64,000 nucleotides of DNA from DAMCZI01 sp032095175 (lineage in GTDB: Bacteria > Bacillota > Clostridia > Clostridiales > Caloramatoraceae), in contig DAMCZI010000029.1 of the NCBI GenBank assembly GCA_032095175.1, positions 1-64,000 of the forward strand. The letters run 5' to 3'. The position numbers were made by a program, and so were the translations under genes. Position 1 is the first letter of the stretch. Each line of letters starts with the position of its first letter. This document shows, piece after piece, positions 50,644-58,879 of this stretch. The notes under the pieces were generated by a model that did not search any database, was not told where the DNA came from, and was given only the letters and a program-made list of their open reading frames with translations.

Positions 50644-52020
50644 CTAAATATATAGGTCTCTTTCACCCTTTTTCAATCTTTCAATATTATTTATAACAAG
50701 GTTTCTAACATCTTCTCTTTCTATTTTCTTTATTTCCTCATTAATAAGCTTCTCTGCCATATTATAAAGTTCTTCATCAGCATAATCCAGAACGAATTCC
50801 ATCAATGTCATAATAGCATTAGGTCCACAAACATTATGAATCTGGCCAGATTTTGCAAGGCTCATAAACCTGTCCCCTGTTCTTCCCTTTCTGTAGCAGG
50901 CTGTACAGTAGCTTGGTATATTATTATCCATTATTAGCTCTTTAAGTACTTGAATTGGGCTTCTATGGTCAGCAATATCAAATTGATCAATGTTTTTCCC
51001 ATCCTCATGCTCTCTGTAACCACCAACTCCAGTACAGGAACCAGCACTTACCTGAGAAACACCATACTTTATAGCCTCTCTTCTCATTTCTGCACTTTCT
51101 CTAGTGGAAAGTATAATTCCTGTAAATGGAACTGCTATCCTTATTATTGCTACTATCTTCTTAAACATTTCATCATCAACAAGGTGTGGGAACATATCTA
51201 GTTCCATTCCCTGAGCCTTTTTAATTCTTGGAACTGATATGGTATGGAAGCCTACACCAAACTTTTCTTCAAGATGCTCATTATGAATCATTAAGCCAAG
51301 CACCTCAAACTTAGGATCTGCAAGTCCAAATAGAACTCCACCCCCAACATCATTAATTCCTCCCTCCATTGCACGGTCAAAGGCAGTAAGATGATATTCA
51401 TAGTCTCCCTTAATACTGTTTGGATGTACCCTGTCATAGGTTGGTTTATGATAGGTTTCCTGGAACAATATATAGGTTCCTATCTTGGCTTCCTTTAATT
51501 TTGTATAGTTTTCAACAGTCGTTGCTGCTATATTCACATTTATTCTTCTTATAACTCCATTATCGTTTTGAGTTGTGTATATTGCATCAATGGCATCTAA
51601 TATATAGTTAATATCACAGTTTATTGGATCTTCCCCTGCCTCTAGAGCAAGCCTTTTATGTCCCATTTTTTCAAGAATCTTAACCTCATCTTGTATTTCT
51701 TCTCTAGTCAGCTTTCTTCTAGGAAACTTATTATTTCTTCTGTATCCACAGTATGTGCAGTTGTTTACACAGTAGTCACTAACATAAAGTGGTGCAAAAA
51801 CAACAATCCTGTTTCCATATATAGCTTTTTTTATATCCCCTGCAATCCTGTACATCTCTTCAATCTGTTCCTTATCCTCAATCTGAAGAAGAATTGCAAT
51901 ATCTTTATGTGTAAGTCCCTTTGTCTTTTTTGCCTTATCTAATACCCTTTGAACATCCTCCTTTGATGCATTTTTTGCATCCTCTAAAAGTCCTTCGATA
52001 TACTCATGATTAATAAACAT
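50644..52020 (-). CDS. hydG: [FeFe] hydrogenase maturase HydG (tyrosine lyase)
   Basis: Radical SAM enzyme that splits tyrosine to p-cresol and makes CO and CN for the H-cluster. 458 residues with the SAM-cluster motif CVNNCTYCGYRR near residue 88. The C-terminal cluster ligands are in CTACYRKGRTGDRFM and the nearby GQIHNVCGPNA. It begins one base after hydE ends, so the two are translated together. Confidence 0.97.
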   Translation of the reverse strand: MFINHEYIEGLLEDAKNASKEDVQRVLDKAKKTKGLTHKDIAILLQIEDKEQIEEMYRIAGDIKKAIYGNRIVVFAPLYVSDYCVNNCTYCGYRRNNKFPRRKLTREEIQDEVKILEKMGHKRLALEAGEDPINCDINYILDAIDAIYTTQNDNGVIRRINVNIAATTVENYTKLKEAKIGTYILFQETYHKPTYDRVHPNSIKGDYEYHLTAFDRAMEGGINDVGGGVLFGLADPKFEVLGLMIHNEHLEEKFGVGFHTISVPRIKKAQGMELDMFPHLVDDEMFKKIVAIIRIAVPFTGIILSTRESAEMRREAIKYGVSQVSAGSCTGVGGYREHEDGKNIDQFDIADHRSPIQVLKELIMDNNIPSYCTACYRKGRTGDRFMSLAKSGQIHNVCGPNAIMTLMEFVLDYADEELYNMAEKLINEEIKKIEREDVRNLVINNIERLKKGERDLYI

Positions 52021-53067
52021 TTACAATCGCCTCCAATTTTTATTATCTCCTCTTGACATATCCACGGAAAATCCTATTGCATTGATTTTTTCTTCTATAG
52101 CTCTTTTGCATTCAGCTGCTTCATCTCCTGTAGATAACTTTCCATCGTATAATGTATATTTTGCTCTCACCTGTATCGGTGAAAGATTTGGCATAACAAC
52201 ATTTGCTCCAGCTTTTATTCCCTGTTCCCTGCCATTTTCATCTATTGTACCCAGGGCAGTGGTTGCAGGGAGCAGCACATCAGGAAGCATCAGCCTTATT
52301 ATAGCAAGCAGTGTAACAGTATCCTTAACTGTTCCTCCATTTTCCCTTCCAAGGGGTGTATCCCTATGTGGAATAAATGGACCTATTCCAGCCATGTGGG
52401 GCTTCAATTCCTTTAAAAACATAATATCCTCAACATAATCCTCAATCCCCTGTCCTGGAAGTCCAAGCATAAAACCTGCTCCAATCTGATAACCAATGTC
52501 CTTTAAATCCTTAAGACACTGCCTCCTATTATCAAAGCTCATACCAGGGTTAAGCTTTTCATATAGCCTTCTTGATGCTGTTTCATGTCTTAAAAGATAT
52601 CTATCAGCACCTGCATCATAATATTTTTTATATGAAGTATAGGGTTTTTCGCCAATTGAAAGGGTAACTGCAGCCTCAGGATATTTTGCCTTAATCGAGC
52701 TTACAATCTCAACCACTCTATCATCTGTAAAATAGGGGTCTTCCCCTCCTTGGAGTACAAAGGTTTTATATCCAAGCCTATTTCCTTCTTCGCATACTAA
52801 AAGAATATCCTCCAATGATAATCTATATCTTTCTGCTCTTCTGTTTGATTTTCTGATTCCACAGTACATACAGTCGTTTTTACAGTAATTCGTAAACTCT
52901 ATGAGGCCCCTCATAAAAACCTTGTTTCCATAGTTTTTCACCCTTGTTTTATGTGCTGCTTCAATCAAATATTTCCTATCATCCTCAGTCATGTTCTCTA
53001 AAAGATCCATTAGTTCATCCTTTGTTAGTTCATTCTCCTTATACAGCTTATCAATCAGCCTTTTCAT
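52021..53067 (-). CDS. hydE: [FeFe] hydrogenase maturase HydE
   Basis: Radical SAM enzyme of H-cluster assembly acting with HydG and HydF. 348 residues; the cluster motif is CKNDCMYCGIRKSN near residue 62 and the biotin-synthase-like barrel follows (GGEDPYFTDDRV, LGLPGQ). The start overlaps the TM1266-type gene by four bp (ATGA). Confidence 0.96.
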   Translation of the reverse strand: MKRLIDKLYKENELTKDELMDLLENMTEDDRKYLIEAAHKTRVKNYGNKVFMRGLIEFTNYCKNDCMYCGIRKSNRRAERYRLSLEDILLVCEEGNRLGYKTFVLQGGEDPYFTDDRVVEIVSSIKAKYPEAAVTLSIGEKPYTSYKKYYDAGADRYLLRHETASRRLYEKLNPGMSFDNRRQCLKDLKDIGYQIGAGFMLGLPGQGIEDYVEDIMFLKELKPHMAGIGPFIPHRDTPLGRENGGTVKDTVTLLAIIRLMLPDVLLPATTALGTIDENGREQGIKAGANVVMPNLSPIQVRAKYTLYDGKLSTGDEAAECKRAIEEKINAIGFSVDMSRGDNKNWRRL

Positions 53068-53318
53068 GACTCTATATCCTTTTTTGATACTGAGGTTTTT
53101 ACCTGAACATGCTCTATATTCCCAAGCTTTCCTGTTAAGCTATTTATCTGATCCAGTTCTCCAATTACAACAATACTTATAACCGCAACGCTATCCTCCA
53201 CCGGGATACCCATTCGCCCCCTTACTATTCCCTTAAAATCTGAAACCACCTCATTAAACTGTTTTTGACACTTTTGTGGTTCCTCTAAAATAGCACTTAT
53301 AACTGCAATCTTTTTCAT
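53064..53318 (-). CDS. TM1266 family iron-only hydrogenase system regulator
   Basis: 84 residues, ACT/NikR-C-like small regulator found in front of hydE in many anaerobes. It begins MKKIAVISAILEEP and contains MGIPVEDSVAVISIVVIG. ATG 53318 follows TGGGAGGATATTT; a longer frame to 53423 would add an unrelated hydrophobic leader and cross a palindrome, so it is rejected. First gene of the operon. The name reflects family context; what it senses is unproven. Confidence 0.85.
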   Translation of the reverse strand: MKKIAVISAILEEPQKCQKQFNEVVSDFKGIVRGRMGIPVEDSVAVISIVVIGELDQINSLTGKLGNIEHVQVKTSVSKKDIES

Positions 53319-53407
53319 AAATATCCTCCCAACAATATCAAAAATTAAAAGCAAAATTAAAAAAGACCTTCCTAAAAGGAAAGTCGTAAAATCATACACA
53401 AATAAAC

Positions 53408-53425
53408 CTATGGGTATACCCATAG
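53408..53425. promoter_or_regulatory. 18-bp perfect palindrome upstream of the hyd operon
   Basis: CTATGGGTATACCCATAG, 90 bp upstream of the first gene of the maturation operon. The perfect dyad without loop suits a dimeric repressor better than an RNA hairpin. No adjacent -10/-35 pair was firmly identified. Confidence 0.55.
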
Positions 53426-53596
53426 CTTCTTTGACTCTATTACAAACTTCCTTCCAAATCAGATTGCTCTCTTTTTTGTTAGGTTATTTTTTTTCAAGAA
53501 CAAATAATTAAAGATTTCTCTCTAACTATTTGAACTGTCCTAATCACCTATATTTTACCAAATTAATGAGATTTTTTCAAGTGTCGCGCACCAGGG

Positions 53597-53632
53597 AGAT
53601 AATAAAAATAGTAAATTATTTTTTATTATCTC
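53597..53632 (-). terminator. Probable terminator of corA
   Basis: GAGATAATAAAAAATA with TATTTTTATTATCTC is a ~14-pair AT-rich stem directly after corA; no long T-run follows but the stem itself is T-rich. Confidence 0.55.
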
Positions 53633-53648
53633 TTTGATGTTTATCAAT

Positions 53649-54611
53649 TTATAGCCACTTTTTAATTTTAAAATAAATAACTTCAATAGACATAATAACA
53701 AGCATGAGTATTATTGCAGCCCCAAATCCAGCTTTAGATTGAAGTCCAGGCATAAACTGAAAGTTCATTCCATATATACCGGAAATCACAGTCATAGGCA
53801 TCATTAACGTGGTTATTATTGTAAGAACCTTCATTATCTCATTCATTCTGTTTGATATTTGAGACATATATAAATCAAGGGTTCCTGCAAGCAAATCCTG
53901 ATATGTATCAATAAGATCAAATATTCTTAATAAGTGATCATAAACATCCATATAGTAAAGCTTGTTTTCTTCTTTTATAATTCCAAAATCATGTCTTAAA
54001 AGTATATTTACAACTTCTCTCTGAGGAGCTAAAACTCTTCTAAGCCTTAAAATATTTCTTTTCAAATTGAGAATATCATTTTGTATCTGTTTATTGGGAT
54101 TTTGAAGTATTACTTCTTCAAGGTCTTCAATTTTGTATCCTATCTTATCAGTTATAGGAAAATAATCATCAACAATCTCATCTAAGAGAGTATAAAAAAC
54201 AAAATCCATACCCTTTTCAAAGGAATTAATACCATTAACAATCCTCTCATGAGCTTTTTTTATAACCTCAAGCTCATGCCAATGAATTGTAACAAGATAA
54301 TTTTCACTTATAAAAATATATATTTCAGAGTATTGAAATTCTTTTCTTGCATCCCTACCCTTAAAGGCATTCAAGACAACAAAATAATATGATTTATAAT
54401 TATCAACCTTTGGCCTTTGAAGTCTATGTATACAATCCTCAACTGCCAAATTGTGAAAATTGAACACCTCACCTAAAAGCTTGATTTCCTCCTCTGAAGG
54501 ATTTATAAAGTCTACCCACATTGGAGTCTTGCTATTCAAATGCTTTTCAAGCTTTTCCTTATCATGCTCAACCTTAAAATCCCCATTACCATAAGCAACA
54601 GTCCTTACCAT
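53649..54611 (-). CDS. corA: CorA family divalent metal transporter
   Basis: 320 residues: a large cytoplasmic N-domain (VEDCIHRLQRPKVD), a long stalk helix and two C-terminal membrane helices with the pore signature YGMNF. It imports Mg2+ or Co2+. ATG 54611 follows AAGAGGAGATTAAG; the upstream in-frame ATG at 54632 would add seven residues and covers that ribosome site. It is a second Mg2+ uptake gene beside mgtE, without an M-box in front. Confidence 0.94.
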   Translation of the reverse strand: MVRTVAYGNGDFKVEHDKEKLEKHLNSKTPMWVDFINPSEEEIKLLGEVFNFHNLAVEDCIHRLQRPKVDNYKSYYFVVLNAFKGRDARKEFQYSEIYIFISENYLVTIHWHELEVIKKAHERIVNGINSFEKGMDFVFYTLLDEIVDDYFPITDKIGYKIEDLEEVILQNPNKQIQNDILNLKRNILRLRRVLAPQREVVNILLRHDFGIIKEENKLYYMDVYDHLLRIFDLIDTYQDLLAGTLDLYMSQISNRMNEIMKVLTIITTLMMPMTVISGIYGMNFQFMPGLQSKAGFGAAIILMLVIMSIEVIYFKIKKWL

Positions 54612-54831
54612 CTTAATCTCCTCTTTAAACACAAAATAAATATCCTGTATAAAAAGATTATAACATATGTCTATATATCATATCGTTATATTAACTATAT
54701 AAAATCTGAAAATTCATCCTCACTATACAATACACCATCTCAAAACAGTGTATTTATGTAATAGACACTTGAGACTTTGCAATATAAACAGCCTTAATAT
54801 TCTTGGCTATGACACTACAATATACTAAATA

Positions 54832-54870
54832 ATGCCCATGCTCGTTGCTGAGCATAGGCATCTTTTTTTG
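54832..54870 (+). terminator. Plus-strand terminator-like hairpin with no assigned gene
   Basis: ATGCCCATGCTC pairs with GAGCATAGGCAT (one mismatch) and is followed by CTTTTTTT on the plus strand. No plus-strand gene precedes it. On the minus strand the T-run is poor, but it could still end the 54965-55189 transcript. Confidence 0.6.
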
Positions 54871-54964
54871 TTTTGGAGAAATTATTTAATAATATACTAT
54901 TTAAATAAGATATTTTGTTTCACCAAATAATCCTCCTATATACCAATAAGATCAAATATATGAA

Positions 54965-55189
54965 TTATTTGCTGTTCTGACCGCTAAATTTTTTACCGCT
55001 GCGAGATACTAAAAAGATTACTAATCCGGAAATTATGCCGATGGCCATAAATAACCAAAACATTGGTATTAAGAAAAATGGTTCTATAAGGGTACCATCT
55101 GGAGCAATTTCGGATCCAATGATGCTGTAAGCCACTACACAGCCAACTGCTATAATAATCGATATTAAAGATAAAAAATATTTTTTCAT
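54965..55189 (-). CDS. Small DUF3955-like membrane protein
   Basis: 74 residues with two transmembrane segments (about 5-24 and 41-62) joined by a loop DGTLIEPFFLIPMFW, which resembles the DUF3955 family. A short basic tail (SRSGKKF) lies in the cytoplasm. Function unknown. ATG follows TGAGGCTGGTAAA. Confidence 0.7.
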   Translation of the reverse strand: MKKYFLSLISIIIAVGCVVAYSIIGSEIAPDGTLIEPFFLIPMFWLFMAIGIISGLVIFLVSRSGKKFSGQNSK

Positions 55190-55321
55190 TTTACCAGCCT
55201 CAATTCTTTCTTTTGATATTTAATATTTACTATTTACTAATATTATAATATATAATTATATATCGTTTGTCAATAAAATTTTTACATATATCAATATTAA
55301 GTTATTGAATATCATTTATAA

Positions 55322-55493
55322 GGTTAATTGTAAAGGTTAATTGTAAAGCAAGAAGCCACTTTGAAAAACAAAAAGCCATCTTTGTAATCGACAACTGAAT
55401 ATTTGTAAACGAAACGCAGTTTTTGTATCCGAAATGCCTGTTTTGTAAGCGAGATGCAATTTTTGTAAGCTAAATGCAGGGTTAATTGTAAAG
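55322..55493. repeat. Five-unit 20-bp tandem repeat with flanking direct repeats
   Basis: TTTGTA begins at 55381, 55402, 55422, 55442 and 55462, giving units of 21, 20, 20 and 20 bp with consensus TTTGTAANCGAAATGCNN. GGTTAATTGTAAAG flanks the array: two overlapping copies at 55322-55347 and one at 55480-55493. The units differ by substitutions, so the array is old. No convincing reading frame crosses it. Confidence 0.8.
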
Positions 55494-55556
55494 TGATATT
55501 CCAATTTGTATTACAAAAATCCTGCTTTTTAAATGAACCATTAGATTTTTTATATA

Positions 55557-55676
55557 TATGTTTGGCATAAATGATTCTCCATTGCTCGACCATGAGCATT
55601 TATATAAAAATTATATTCCTTGATTCATTAATCTCACAGTATATCATGTAAATCTTTAGTACAATTAATATAGTAA
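55557..55676 (+). repeat. Dispersed two-hairpin repeat, copy 4
   Basis: Plus orientation: ATATGTTTGGCATAAATG, ATTGCTCGACC, TATTCCTTGATTCATTAATC and TTTAGTACAATTAATATAG. Closest to copy 2 (23107). It lies in the 700-bp gene-free interval 55190-55896, whose remaining parts are AT-rich with no gene seen. Confidence 0.85.
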
Positions 55677-55896
55677 GAATAAGCCAACATAAGTATCAAT
55701 ATTTTACCCTTTAGTAAATGTTTTACTTTTAACTTGCAAATGTATATAATTAATATATCTACTTTAATTGAGATAATAATTTATATCAGAATTACTAATT
55801 TATACTTTTTGTATTAATCCTTTATATAACAATACATATAAAGATTTTTTATAAAATCAAAAATAATAACCGTTTCATTAAGGGGGTATAATTTTT

Positions 55897-56307
55897 ATGA
55901 TTAAAGAAAGAAAAAATGGGTTGCACACCGTACTGGAGGTTATTTCGTATGGTACTGCAGCATCAATAATTGTATTCCTCATTTCATTGTTACTTAGTAA
56001 TATATATAACGCAAACAAATATGAAATAATGGCAATAACAGGTATAATAATTTCTTCCATAGGTGCACTTTCTCTAGGCAAAGGAAATACAAATCCTCCT
56101 TCTGGCATATCTAATATGGGTCAAAGTAATGCTGCATATAACACCTTTAGGAATTTTGAAAATACAGCAAAGGAAAGAGAAATAACAAACTTCCACTCTT
56201 CCACCAAAAATCACGCATTAATTTATTTTAGAAAAGGTGGAGTTAATGCTTTATTAACTGGGATTATTGTGATATTGGTAAGTTATTTATTAAAAGCTAT
56301 ATTTTAG
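55897..56307 (+). CDS. Hypothetical membrane protein (136 aa)
   Basis: Not recognised. Two hydrophobic helices (about 18-36 and 43-60), a polar glycine/asparagine-rich loop, and a third helix at the C-terminus (GVNALLTGIIVILVSYLL). ATG follows AAGGGGGTATAATTTTT. The stop codon is formed at the left edge of a MITE-like element; removing the element would leave a TAA at the same place, so the protein was not shortened by it. Confidence 0.7.
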   Translation: MIKERKNGLHTVLEVISYGTAASIIVFLISLLLSNIYNANKYEIMAITGIIISSIGALSLGKGNTNPPSGISNMGQSNAAYNTFRNFENTAKEREITNFHSSTKNHALIYFRKGGVNALLTGIIVILVSYLLKAIF

Positions 56308-56464
56308 GCATACTAAAGGAAATAACAAGTCAAAGATTTTGAGGATATTTTGCGTTACACGAGGAAATGAAAGCTCAAGCTAGCTGGACTAACTTGAGCT
56401 TTCATTGACAAAGTATGACACAAAACAGATCAAAATATTGACTTGTTATTTTCTTTAATACGCC
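56307..56464. mobile_element. MITE-like palindromic element, copy 3 (divergent)
   Basis: 158 bp with ends GGCATACTAAAG and CTTTAATACGCC and ~28-bp imperfect terminal inverted repeats containing AATAACAAGTCAA. The inner hairpin differs from copies 1 and 2 (TGAAAGCTCAAG/CTTGAGCTTTCA), but length, ends and AAGTCA block agree. TTA flanks both ends (56304-56306, 56465-56467), again a TNA duplication. Confidence 0.8.
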
Positions 56465-56506
56465 TTAATATTTGGAGTAATTATTCAAGATATAATTTAT
56501 ACAAAT

Positions 56507-56534
56507 AAAAAAGCAGCGATTTCTCGCTGCTTTA
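56507..56534 (-). terminator. Terminator of the kam operon
   Basis: AAGCAGCGA/TCGCTGCTT (56511-56519 with 56524-56532) around a four-base loop, followed on the minus strand by TTTTTT; it sits just after the kamE stop. Confidence 0.9.
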
Positions 56535-56536
56535 CT

Positions 56537-57325
56537 TTATTTTATTCCTCTTTTAACCATTTCCTCAACTACAAAGGATGCTACATCATCTGCATAGCTT
56601 CCTGAGCCAAAACCTGCATCATAGCCTAGTTCTTTAGCTAGTTCATGGCTTATTCTAGGGCCTCCTGCGATAAGAACAATCTTATCTCTTAGGCCTTCTG
56701 CCTCAACTATTTCAACAAGCTCAGTTAGGTTTGGTATGTGAACGTTTTTCTGGGTTACTACCTGGGATACCAGTATTGCATCTGCCTTAACCTCTATTGC
56801 CTTTGCAACAAGTTCTTCGTTTGGAACCTGGCTTCCAAGGTTGTACGCCTCCATCATCTGATATCTTTCAAGTCCATAGTGGCCTGCATAGCCCTTCATG
56901 TTCATTATTGCATCAATACCTACTGTATGGGCATCAGTTCCTGTACATGCTCCAACAATAACAACCTTTCTTCCGATGTTTTCTTTTATGAATTCATCAG
57001 TTTCTTCCATTGACATTGTTGTTGATTCAACCTTTGGAACTACTATCTTTGTTGAATCAACTGTATGCATACATGAACCAAATACAACAAAATAGGTATA
57101 TCCAACTCCAAGGTCCATCATGTGTGCAACGCCTGGTTCCTCAAGGCCCATCTTCATTGCAAGCTGTCTTGCTGCTTCCTTTGCCTCATCTCCACATGGT
57201 AGTGGAAGTGAGAAGGAAAGCTGAACCTTTCCGTCATTCATAGTATCCCCATATGCCTTAACAGCAGTAGGGTCAAAGGTTTTATCGAAATCCTTCTTAT
57301 CTGTTGAATATAATCCGCTGCTCAT
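56537..57325 (-). CDS. kamE: Lysine 5,6-aminomutase beta subunit
   Basis: The cobalamin- and PLP-binding subunit of the enzyme that moves the 6-amino group of beta-lysine to C5. 262 residues. The B12 motif DAHTVG puts the cobalt-ligand His at residue 133 and the PLP Schiff-base Lys at 144 (MNMKGYAGHYG), the same positions reported for the C. sticklandii enzyme. The start shares a base with the kamD stop. It is the last gene of the operon. Confidence 0.97.
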   Translation of the reverse strand: MSSGLYSTDKKDFDKTFDPTAVKAYGDTMNDGKVQLSFSLPLPCGDEAKEAARQLAMKMGLEEPGVAHMMDLGVGYTYFVVFGSCMHTVDSTKIVVPKVESTTMSMEETDEFIKENIGRKVVIVGACTGTDAHTVGIDAIMNMKGYAGHYGLERYQMMEAYNLGSQVPNEELVAKAIEVKADAILVSQVVTQKNVHIPNLTELVEIVEAEGLRDKIVLIAGGPRISHELAKELGYDAGFGSGSYADDVASFVVEEMVKRGIK

Positions 57326-58878
57326 TATCTAGCACCTCCTAACATAAGAGGTATGAATGGATTGAAGTAGTCTTCTCCCTTTGTAAATACTCCATCCAAT
57401 CCCTTTCCACCTGTTCTTGGACGCTTTACATCTGCAAACTTACCCTGTTCGATTGTTGTAAATAGTCCATCCTTTTCAATCTGCTCAAGAAGGTCAACTG
57501 CATTTGTAAGAACCTCTTTTGCTCTATTTGCAATCATACCATCCTTCTTAAACTCTACCTCGTCTCCAAGGTTTCTCATGTTATTGAATATATATCTTGC
57601 ATTTTCTATTGCAAGTGCTCTTTCTGATATAAGTGGTGTGTGTATTGCCTCAGTCATCATTCCAAGAAGCTGTATTCCCTGCTGAGTCCATATTGATATT
57701 ATGTTAAACAGCGCATCCTGGATGTGTCCCTTAAATATATTTCCTGTCATGAACTTTGTTGGAGGCATATACTTAAGTGGTGCCTTAGGGAATATTTCCC
57801 TTGCCATCTGTGCCTGTGCCAATTCATAAAGGAATCCATTTTTAAGGTTTGGATCCATTTCAAAGGCATGACCAAGACCCATTTGCTCCTCTGGAAGTCC
57901 TGCCTGTAATGCAAACTGTTCATTTATAAACTGTGAAGCTAAAACAGTGTGTGCTGCTTCAACAGCGTCTGCAGTTGTAAGGTAGTTATCCTCTCCTGTG
58001 TTTATGATAACTCCTGCATATCCATTTATAACTCTTGAGAAGAACTGGTCTACAAGAGTTCTCTGCATGTTAATATCTCTGAATAGTATCCCATAGAGTG
58101 CGTCATTTAACATAACGTCAAGTCTTTCCATGGCTCCCATTGCAGCGATTTCCGGCATACAAAGTCCTGAGCAGTAGTTACATAATCTTATATATCTTCC
58201 AACTTCCTTGCCTACCTCATCTAGAGCCTTTCTCATTATTCTGAAGTTTTCCTGGGTAGCATAGGTTCCTCCAAAGCCCTCAGTTGTTGCACCGTATGGT
58301 ACATAGTCAAGAAGGCTCTGTCCAGTTGTTCTTATAACTGCAACTACATCAGCACCCTGCTTTGCTGCTGACTGTGCCTGAATAACGTCCTCATATATAT
58401 TTCCAGTTGCAACTATTACATATAGGTATGGCTTTGGTCCTTCACCAACCTCACGAATGAACTGCTCTCTATATTTTCTGTTTGAAGCAATTCTTTCAAC
58501 CATTGGCTTTGCCATCTCAGCTGCCTTTGTCTTTATTTCTTCAACTGATTTTTCAGGAAGCTTGCAAAGGTCTATTTCTCCTGTTACAACCTTCTCAGCT
58601 ATTTCCTGTGGTGTAAGACCTGTGTTTAGAACAGCGTTTGCAATATAATATGAAACACCTCTTCCAAGTCCTCCACTGTTTTTAATATTATCTACAACTA
58701 TATTTGGTAGTGGTACACCTGCCTCATCTACTCCGTCTATTCCGTATAATCTTGTTATTGTTCTTTCAACTGTTACAGTTGAGTGTAAGTCAATAAAGCT
58801 CTGTGTATCCTCTGCTATCTTTCTTGCTGCTTGTCTTCCTCTATCGATAAGATTCTGATCAAGATTTAGCTTTCCCAT
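57325..58878 (-). CDS. kamD: Lysine 5,6-aminomutase alpha subunit
   Basis: 517-residue TIM-barrel subunit pairing with KamE. Recognisable segments are RNIMRKALDEVGKEVGRY-like LCNYCSGLCMPEIAAMGAME and MGLGHAFEMDP. It works with adenosylcobalamin and PLP bound on the beta subunit. ATG follows AAAGGAGGAATAGT and lies one base after kamC, showing tight coupling with the putative reactivase. Confidence 0.96.
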   Translation of the reverse strand: MGKLNLDQNLIDRGRQAARKIAEDTQSFIDLHSTVTVERTITRLYGIDGVDEAGVPLPNIVVDNIKNSGGLGRGVSYYIANAVLNTGLTPQEIAEKVVTGEIDLCKLPEKSVEEIKTKAAEMAKPMVERIASNRKYREQFIREVGEGPKPYLYVIVATGNIYEDVIQAQSAAKQGADVVAVIRTTGQSLLDYVPYGATTEGFGGTYATQENFRIMRKALDEVGKEVGRYIRLCNYCSGLCMPEIAAMGAMERLDVMLNDALYGILFRDINMQRTLVDQFFSRVINGYAGVIINTGEDNYLTTADAVEAAHTVLASQFINEQFALQAGLPEEQMGLGHAFEMDPNLKNGFLYELAQAQMAREIFPKAPLKYMPPTKFMTGNIFKGHIQDALFNIISIWTQQGIQLLGMMTEAIHTPLISERALAIENARYIFNNMRNLGDEVEFKKDGMIANRAKEVLTNAVDLLEQIEKDGLFTTIEQGKFADVKRPRTGGKGLDGVFTKGEDYFNPFIPLMLGGAR

Positions 58879-58879
58879 A

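Noticed and set aside
53319..53423. N-terminal extension of the TM1266-type protein
   Set aside because: The added residues are hydrophobic and unlike the family, the internal ATG has a good ribosome site, and the extension would run close to the upstream palindrome.
55381..55481. CRISPR array
   Set aside because: The 20-bp units are directly adjacent with no spacers, are only partly conserved and have no cas genes nearby.
55324..55599. A 91-codon minus-strand frame across the tandem repeat
   Set aside because: No ribosome site, unusual composition and repeat-driven sequence; it is probably not translated.
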